Assembly: GCA_030832695.1 (NCBI GenBank)
Contig: JAURIP010000097.1
Span: 1-6,221 of the forward strand
Length of the DNA: 6,221 nt
Origin: Sediminibacterium sp.
GTDB taxonomy: Bacteria > Bacteroidota > Bacteroidia > Chitinophagales > Chitinophagaceae
Direction of reading: 5' to 3'
Below the pieces are notes generated by a model. That model was not told where the DNA came from and searched no databases. It saw only the letters and a list, made by a program, of their open reading frames with translations. Made by a program: the position numbers and the translations under genes. Shown here piece after piece: positions 1 through 4,772 of the stretch. The first letter of the stretch is position 1; each line of letters begins with the position of its first letter.

Positions 1-375
1 AAAATACTACTTGTATTGACTTTCACAATTTCATTTGGTGTAGTCATGGCGCAAAATGAAACAGAATCTTTAGTGCAAACTTTACAAACTGCAAATTTTA
101 GCAATTTGTTGTCCTTTTGGGATGCTGCATCTGAAGTGAATATTTTAGATCAAACGGCACAAAAGCAACTTACGCCGGCCCAAGCCAATCAGCAATTACA
201 GCTTTTTTTCAGCAATAAAAATATTATTGGTTTTGAAAAAAATGCAGAACGAAAATTGGGTACTACCATTTATATTACCGGTAAATTGTTATCAGCACAA
301 GGAAAATTTAATTTAAGTTTGTTGCTGCAAGAAACAAAAAATGGCGTTTCAATTGTAAGTGTTCGTATTAGTTAA
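1..375 (+). CDS. DUF4783-like secreted protein, 5' end missing
   Basis: The reading frame is open from base 1, so the start codon lies just outside the window. A TTG at 16 could serve as a start but would cut the signal peptide in half. The visible 124 residues begin with a hydrophobic stretch (KILLVLTFTISFGVVMA, residues 1-17) followed by Q18, which fits a Sec signal peptide cleaved near A17, so the mature protein is probably periplasmic. The rest, about 105 residues, alternates helix and strand and includes an ILDQTAQKQLTPAQANQQL segment, an FF..KN stretch and a closing VSVRIS strand. This matches my memory of the DUF4783 family of Bacteroidota (about 130 residues, NTF2-like fold, no established function). 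No catalytic residues can be named. Probably only a few codons are missing. The family call is from remembered sequence pattern, not a search. Confidence 0.72.
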   Translation, partial: KILLVLTFTISFGVVMAQNETESLVQTLQTANFSNLLSFWDAASEVNILDQTAQKQLTPAQANQQLQLFFSNKNIIGFEKNAERKLGTTIYITGKLLSAQGKFNLSLLLQETKNGVSIVSVRIS

Positions 376-389
376 TGTAACGAAACTTG

Positions 390-411
390 TAAATAGGGCG
401 TCAGCTATTTA
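390..411 (+). other. Small inverted repeat between the two plus-strand genes
   Basis: TAAATAG (390-396) and CTATTTA (405-411) are perfect inverted copies around an 8-base loop GGCGTCAG, starting 15 bases after the stop of the DUF4783-like gene. The stem has only one G-C pair and no T tract follows, so it is a poor intrinsic terminator. It could be a weak termination or mRNA-stability element, or chance in AT-rich DNA. The rest of the 103-base gap (376-478) shows no good Bacteroidota promoter (TTG, then TAnnTTTG). Confidence 0.25.
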
Positions 412-478
412 GAAGAGGCATTTTACCCCCTTTGAAAAATTCCTTTTTATTGCTATTAATTTTTTCAATCTTTTTATA

Positions 479-814
479 ATGAGTAAAAACAATAAAAATA
501 GTTCACCACTAGTGTATAGTACAAATCCGGAAGCCATTCAATCTGAGCCTTTGGACGATATTGAAACCTTGCCTAATGCAGAGCAACCACTTCGGGTCAT
601 TTTAGAAACCAAGCATCGTGCCGGTAAAACGGTCACCATTATTTATGGTTTTGTGGGGAAGCTGTCGGATATGGAAAGTGTCGGCAAATTATTGAAAAAT
701 CATTGTGGCACAGGTGGGTCAGTAAAAGACGGAGAAATAATTATACAAGGTGACCACCGTCAAAAAGTATTTCAATATTTAAAGCAAAAAGGGTATAACA
801 AGGTGAAGCTTTAA
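479..814 (+). CDS. SUI1/YciH-type translation initiation factor
   Basis: A 111-residue protein of the SUI1 (eIF1-like) family, bacterial YciH branch. Residues 1-36 are a polar, probably flexible N-terminal extension. The SUI1 domain spans about 37-111 and contains the family signatures RAGKTVT (47-53), CGTGGSVKDG (76-85) and QGDHR (90-94), followed by a last helix and KGYNKVKL. Length is normal for the family. Eukaryotic eIF1 binds the small ribosomal subunit at the P site and polices start-codon choice; E. coli YciH has been linked to initiation fidelity and stress translation, and a similar cytoplasmic role here is inferred. The ATG at 479 is chosen because it is the first in frame and gives a complete domain. 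The 20 bases before it are T-rich with no Shine-Dalgarno. The gene converges on dnaX. Confidence 0.92.
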   Translation: MSKNNKNSSPLVYSTNPEAIQSEPLDDIETLPNAEQPLRVILETKHRAGKTVTIIYGFVGKLSDMESVGKLLKNHCGTGGSVKDGEIIIQGDHRQKVFQYLKQKGYNKVKL

Positions 815-826
815 GTTCAAAAGCCT

Positions 827-907
827 TTTATCTATTCAAACAATTATAATTTCAATATTTAAATAATAGTTGATTCGCAAAAAAACAAATTAGTTTGAAT
901 AGGTGAA
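827..907. repeat. Long-armed inverted repeat in the convergent gap
   Basis: CTATTCAAAC (832-841) and GTTTGAATAG (893-902) are perfect inverted copies. On plus-strand RNA the stem extends outward to 827/907 with two G-U pairs, and inward AATT (842-845) can pair with AATT (888-891) past one bulged A (892). The loop is about 42-50 bases and contains the palindrome TATTTAAATA (856-865). It sits between the converging ends of the SUI1 gene and dnaX, where a transcription end is expected. The long loop and lack of an adjacent T tract on the plus strand are unlike a classic intrinsic terminator. On the minus strand a T7 run (complement of 880-886) follows a very short possible hairpin and could help end dnaX transcription. 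The role is inferred. Confidence 0.5.
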
Positions 908-928
908 TATAAAGCGTGACTGAAATTA

Positions 929-2713
929 TTAGTATAGAATTTCTAAATTCAGTCTGGTTTTAAAATCTTGCACCAAGGGGTACTGTTCAGCAATACGTTC
1001 AAATTTTTGTTTGCTGTTTAATCTTAAATGAAGGGGTACATCTTCTTTTTCTCCCGCATCCACCAATATGGAAAACTGAATAGCCCTGTTATTAAAGGTC
1101 TCCCAAATTTTTTCAAGTAAATTCATGCGCTCTTGCTCCACAAATTTTTGAGCAGTTAGTGCCGAAACTGTAACGGTAAAATGGAGGGGATCTAAAATTT
1201 CCAAAATGGCTAACTTGAAAGTGCCGGCAGAGGAATGCTTTAATGCATCTAATAGATAAGCTGTATAATCCTCCCAACACTTGTTTAGTGTATCCATTTC
1301 TAAAGGAATAGGCTCCTTTACTTCTTCGATATTATATTTCGAACCATACTTTTGTTGTAATGCTGCTAATAAATTCTGTTTATTGCTAACATCATTGACG
1401 CTCATCGCATTGTTTGTGGCAGCGCTGCTCGAATGGGTGTTCGGGGTAGCCACTGTTTTTGCTGGGCGACTTGTGGGAGCTGCCGTTTCGATCATTAATT
1501 TGGCCTGCTGATTCACTACCATTTTACCTAATGGCAAAATGCGTTTGATTTTAATGGGATAGCTTACGTCAACTAGTTTTTTTTTTACTAGTTCGCCGTC
1601 CTGCATACTTAATTCAATAGCTTGTTGTAAAAAATTGAGCTTAATTAAAGCGAGCTCCACATGTAATCGTTTGTTGCGCGCCATTTTAAACTGAATTTCC
1701 GACTCATTTAAAATATTCAAAGCACTAATTAAGTAAGGGGTACTGGTGGTATTCGCTGTGTTGATGTATTGTTCTCGCCAACCTTCAATGGATTCTAATA
1801 AGTGTGCGCTCGCCGGATCCTTACATACCAATATATTTCTGATAAATCCCGCTAAACCATATAATACCATGTCACCTTCAAATCCTTTTTGATTTATTTC
1901 ATCATATAGGAGCATTGCACTGGTTAAATCCTGTGTAGTTAAATGATTCAATAATTTAAAGTAGTAAGCCTCATCTAAAATATTTAAATGCTCAAGCGTA
2001 TTTTCATAAGTTAATGCACCATTGGAAAAGCTCACAATTTTATCCAAGATACTTAAAGCGTCACGCATACAACCTTCACTTTTTTGAGCGATCAATTGCA
2101 ACGCATTTTTCTCCGCCTTAATTTTTTCCTTGCCAACAATTTCCTCTAAATGTAAAACGGTATCGTTGGAGTTGATTCTTCTAAAATCGAATATTTGACA
2201 TCGACTTAATATCGTGGGAAGAATTTTGTGCTTTTCGGTGGTCGCTAAAATAAAAATAGCAAATGGTGGTGGTTCCTCTAATGTTTTTAAAAATGCATTA
2301 AAAGCACTTGCGCTTAACATGTGGACCTCATCTACGATATATACTTTGTATTTTCCGGCTTGTGGGGCAAAGCGAACTTGTTCCACCAATGTTCTGATAT
2401 CGTCCACTGAATTATTACTTGCCGCGTCTAATTCATGAATATTTAAACTTCCTCCTTTTTCAAAGGAAACGCAACTATCACACGTATTACATGCTTCTCC
2501 TTCCTTGGTAACCTTTGTACAGTTAATTGTTTTGGCTAAAATACGCGCGCAGGTAGTTTTACCTACGCCTCTTGGGCCGCAAAATAAAAATGCATGCGCC
2601 AAATGATTGTTTAAAATGGAATTTTTTAAGGTGGTCGTAATATGCGACTGTCCCACCACTGTACTAAAGTTTTGGGGCCTATATTTCCGTGCTGATACTA
2701 TAAAATTTTCCAT
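929..2713 (-). CDS. dnaX: DNA polymerase III subunit tau/gamma (clamp-loader ATPase)
   Basis: Full-length DnaX of 594 residues, the motor subunit of the clamp loader that opens the beta clamp and, as tau, ties polymerase cores to the DnaB helicase. The AAA+ core shows Walker A GPRGVGKTT (46-54), a zinc-binding set C65, C75, C78, C81, Walker B VYIVDEVH (124-131), sensor 1 ATT (157-159), SRC arginine finger (170-172) and sensor 2 GCMRDALS (214-221). Domain III, the oligomerisation collar, runs to about residue 375. A run of three AAA lysine codons (377-379) follows at the domain boundary, then a Ser/Thr/Ala/Asn-rich linker (about 410-445) and a tau-specific C-terminal domain (about 446-594). 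The ATG at 2713 gives the start MENFIVSARKYRP usual in this phylum. No Shine-Dalgarno is seen. It is last of four minus-strand genes, 85 bases after the GNAT gene. ybaB and recR, common dnaX neighbours, are absent downstream. Confidence 0.97.
   Translation of the reverse strand: MENFIVSARKYRPQNFSTVVGQSHITTTLKNSILNNHLAHAFLFCGPRGVGKTTCARILAKTINCTKVTKEGEACNTCDSCVSFEKGGSLNIHELDAASNNSVDDIRTLVEQVRFAPQAGKYKVYIVDEVHMLSASAFNAFLKTLEEPPPFAIFILATTEKHKILPTILSRCQIFDFRRINSNDTVLHLEEIVGKEKIKAEKNALQLIAQKSEGCMRDALSILDKIVSFSNGALTYENTLEHLNILDEAYYFKLLNHLTTQDLTSAMLLYDEINQKGFEGDMVLYGLAGFIRNILVCKDPASAHLLESIEGWREQYINTANTTSTPYLISALNILNESEIQFKMARNKRLHVELALIKLNFLQQAIELSMQDGELVKKKLVDVSYPIKIKRILPLGKMVVNQQAKLMIETAAPTSRPAKTVATPNTHSSSAATNNAMSVNDVSNKQNLLAALQQKYGSKYNIEEVKEPIPLEMDTLNKCWEDYTAYLLDALKHSSAGTFKLAILEILDPLHFTVTVSALTAQKFVEQERMNLLEKIWETFNNRAIQFSILVDAGEKEDVPLHLRLNSKQKFERIAEQYPLVQDFKTRLNLEILY
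1520..1541 (-). other. Hairpin downstream of the dnaX A10 run
   Basis: In dnaX mRNA, CATTTTGCC (complement of 1533-1541) can pair with GGTAAAATG (complement of 1520-1528) around an ATTA tetraloop, giving nine consecutive pairs including one G-U. It begins about 35 bases after the A run, beyond the 5-9 bases usual for a frameshift-stimulating structure, so a direct role is doubtful. It falls within codons for residues about 391-398. Confidence 0.35.
1571..1602 (-). other. Candidate dnaX slippage/frameshift site (A10 run) for a short gamma protein
   Basis: The coding strand has ten A in a row (complement of 1577-1586), read GTA AAA AAA AAA CTA as V376-K-K-K-L380. This contains two overlapping A AAA AAA slippery heptamers. 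One extra A, or a -1 ribosomal shift, gives K-T-S then TGA (381 residues). One missing A, or a +1 shift, gives K-N then TAG (379 residues). AACTAGT (1571-1577) and ACTAGTT (1587-1593) form a perfect 7-bp inverted repeat with the A run as its loop. The downstream copy also supplies both alternative-frame stops. AGGA (complement of 1599-1602) lies 12 bases upstream, near the spacing of the stimulatory Shine-Dalgarno in E. coli dnaX. Thermus thermophilus dnaX is known to use A-run transcriptional slippage and E. coli dnaX a -1 shift, both to make gamma. Operation here is inferred from position and stops. Confidence 0.65.
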
Positions 2714-2798
2714 ACTTGACGCGCAATATACACATTCAAAATCAAAACTTATATTCTATGAATTAAATCTTATCCCCCAATTTTCAAACAGGTAAAAA

Positions 2799-3983
2799 TT
2801 AGCCACCTGTTTTATATTCCATAATGGGATGACGCTCAAATGGATGTGATTTTGCGTCAAAAATGTACCTGAAAGTGACCATTCTTCTGCTTGGGTTAGC
2901 GTCTAAACTTTTGTAGATATTGACCATTTTAGGGTTCCAATCGCCCGCCCAACCCATTTCATATTCGTCGTACAATTTTATCTTATTTAAAAGTATATGA
3001 CAGGAGTTGATTAAAAAACTATCAATGCCCAATGCTTGATATTTGGGTACCACACCAAAAGCAAGGCCGGTTAATTTATTATTTTGTCCCGTCCACTTCA
3101 TCCATAATAAATGCAGTTTTTGCCATAGCCCTAAATTCCCATTAAAGTATTTAAAATATTGATTCACATCCGGGATATTAATAAACATGGCGATGGGCTC
3201 CTGCTTATAATAAGCAAACCAAATAACTCGCTCGTCCATGACTGCTTTTAAGGAATTAAATAGTTTTATGATTTGAGGCAGTGTAATCGCTTTTTCTTCC
3301 CCATGTTGTGCCCATGCTGAATTATAGATGGTGACAAAATCCTGCGCATATTTTTCAAGCTTTTTCTTATCCAAATGAACCGCTGTATAATCAGGCTTAG
3401 ATTTGAACTTATGATACCTTTCTTCAAATCGTGCAGGAAGTGGGTTCAATAAATTTTTTCTATAATAAAATTGATTGTAATAATTTTCAAAACCATAATT
3501 GGTCAATAGGGAGGCATAATAGGAAGGGTTAAATGACATGCCATACATAGGCTCCGCTTCAAAGCCTTCCACCATTAAGCCCCACCATTTGTCTCTGTCT
3601 CCAAAATTGATAGGGCCATCCATGGCTTCCATGCCATTTTGTTGCAGCCATAATTTAGCAGTGTCAAAAAGCAAATTTGCACATCCTTGCTCATTGATGC
3701 AATCAAAAAATCCAATACAGCCCACAGGGTATTCGGTTCCTTTGTTTTTATATTCTTTGTAGTAAAAAGCTGCAATTCTTCCAATAGTTTTGCCATCTGC
3801 GTTTTGCAAAATCCATCTAGCCGCGTCACCACTTTGAAATAATTTATTTTTAGTAGAATCGAATACTTGTTTGACCTCATTATCTAATGGGCGAATATAA
3901 TTGGGGTTTCCTTGATTTAATTCGGCATTGATGGCTAAAAATGCTTTTTCTGTTGTAGCTGATTTTACTTCAATAATATTCAT
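2799..3983 (-). CDS. GNAT-fold protein of unknown substrate (YghO-like)
   Basis: A 394-residue protein that appears to hold two GNAT (N-acetyltransferase) folds. The N-terminal half has GRIAAF (68-73), GCIGFFD (88-94), a helix with A..WL...G (109-117) and the conserved-looking stretch GPINFGD...WWGLMVEGF (123-141), then NPSYY (152-156) and a GF strand (164-165). The C-terminal half has strand IWFAYY (254-259) and GVVPKYQALGID (310-321), which resembles the acetyl-CoA pyrophosphate loop Q/R-x-x-G-x-G/A but with D321 at the last position. The layout recalls a widespread uncharacterised bacterial group that includes E. coli YghO. Neither reaction nor substrate can be assigned, and catalytic activity is uncertain. 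No signal peptide is seen; the protein is probably cytoplasmic. The ATG at 3983 follows the rsmE stop by 9 bases, so the two are very likely co-transcribed. Confidence 0.8.
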   Translation of the reverse strand: MNIIEVKSATTEKAFLAINAELNQGNPNYIRPLDNEVKQVFDSTKNKLFQSGDAARWILQNADGKTIGRIAAFYYKEYKNKGTEYPVGCIGFFDCINEQGCANLLFDTAKLWLQQNGMEAMDGPINFGDRDKWWGLMVEGFEAEPMYGMSFNPSYYASLLTNYGFENYYNQFYYRKNLLNPLPARFEERYHKFKSKPDYTAVHLDKKKLEKYAQDFVTIYNSAWAQHGEEKAITLPQIIKLFNSLKAVMDERVIWFAYYKQEPIAMFINIPDVNQYFKYFNGNLGLWQKLHLLWMKWTGQNNKLTGLAFGVVPKYQALGIDSFLINSCHILLNKIKLYDEYEMGWAGDWNPKMVNIYKSLDANPSRRMVTFRYIFDAKSHPFERHPIMEYKTGG

Positions 3984-3992
3984 TGCTACAAA

Positions 3993-4694
3993 TTAAAATA
4001 TTTTTAATACACTCAATGCAAAAATTCCTGCGGTTTCAGTTCTGAGTCGGGTAGGGCCAAGATGAATAGGGGTGTAATTATTTGTAGCAGCAGTGGCAAT
4101 TTCAGCACTTGAAAAATCGCCTTCAGGACCAATTAATAAATTCACATCATCCAATGCGCTTATTTCTTTGATATTTTTTTTATCACTTGGTTCGCAGTGC
4201 GCTATTAAATTTACCGATGCTTTATGTTGTTGCATAAAGGCATTCAATGTAATGGGTTCGCAGAGCAAAGGAAGCCATGCTTGTTGGCTTTGGATCATGG
4301 CAGACTGCAAAATATTTTGCATACGATCCATTTTGAATCTTTCATGTATCGTCCGTTCGCAAATGAGTGGCACAATTTGATGGATGCCCATTTCGGTTGC
4401 TTTTTCAAAAAGCCACTCTAGGCGAACTGCATTTTTTAACAAGGAAATACCTAAGGTAATTTTCTGTTTTGATGCAGCGATACTTTGATGACGCTCAATG
4501 TTAACCAGGCTATTGGCTTTATGTGCTGATTGAATGGTTGCATTAAAAACAGCTCCCAAGCCATTGGTAATATCAATATTGGCGCCTTCCTGCATTCTTA
4601 AAACTTGCACGCAATGCTTACTCGTTTCCGGACTGAGTGTAAACTGATTTACGCCGATGTTTAAGGAAGGCTCGTAAAAATAGGGTACAGGCAT
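3993..4694 (-). CDS. rsmE: 16S rRNA (uracil-1498-N3)-methyltransferase
   Basis: A 233-residue RsmE, the SPOUT-class enzyme that transfers a methyl group from S-adenosylmethionine to N3 of U1498 in helix 44 of 16S rRNA, close to the decoding site. The N-terminal PUA-like RNA-binding part (about 1-70) includes KHCVQVLRMQEG (26-37). The C-terminal knotted SPOUT domain has EKATEMG (97-103), IVPLICERT (107-115), GPEGDF (189-194) and LGPTRLRTETA (212-222); the last two build the SAM-binding trefoil knot. Length is normal. The ATG at 4694 yields MPVPYFYEP, a start typical of the family. Upstream DNA is A/T-rich with no Shine-Dalgarno. It lies 78 bases downstream of dnaB and 9 bases upstream of the GNAT gene. 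An A8 run encodes D171-K-K-N174, with nothing to suggest use. Confidence 0.96.
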   Translation of the reverse strand: MPVPYFYEPSLNIGVNQFTLSPETSKHCVQVLRMQEGANIDITNGLGAVFNATIQSAHKANSLVNIERHQSIAASKQKITLGISLLKNAVRLEWLFEKATEMGIHQIVPLICERTIHERFKMDRMQNILQSAMIQSQQAWLPLLCEPITLNAFMQQHKASVNLIAHCEPSDKKNIKEISALDDVNLLIGPEGDFSSAEIATAATNNYTPIHLGPTRLRTETAGIFALSVLKIF

Positions 4695-4772
4695 GGGTGT
4701 AATTTTGAAAAAAAATAATGCAAGTCGACAGCTATAAAATTATTAAATGAACTTTTAAAATAACTTTTCAAT

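Noticed and set aside
376..478. A possible promoter for the SUI1-like gene, using CCCCCTTTG at 426-434 or TATTTAG near 406.
   Set aside because: Neither fits TAnnTTTG well with a TTG at suitable spacing, so no promoter is called.
2714..2798. TAAGTTTTG on the minus strand upstream of dnaX as a -7 element.
   Set aside because: It has one mismatch to TAnnTTTG, and the nearest upstream TTG is about 26 bases away, too far to be convincing.
3575..3880. A 101-codon open frame on the minus strand overlapping the GNAT-fold gene.
   Set aside because: It lies wholly within a well-supported gene in another frame and shows no recognisable domain; the same holds for the plus-strand open frames antisense to dnaX, rsmE and dnaB.
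4170..4184. A8 run in rsmE (complement of 4174-4181) flanked by GATA and TATC, similar in form to the dnaX site.
   Set aside because: It lies before the SAM-binding motifs, and a shift by one added A runs about nine codons before a stop, giving a broken enzyme. Arms are only four bases. Most likely chance from Asp-Lys-Lys-Asn codons.
4750..4768. Direct repeat AACTTTT at 4750-4756 and 4762-4768 just after dnaB.
   Set aside because: Two short AT-rich copies with a 12-base period are expected by chance here, and no hairpin plus T tract makes it a terminator.
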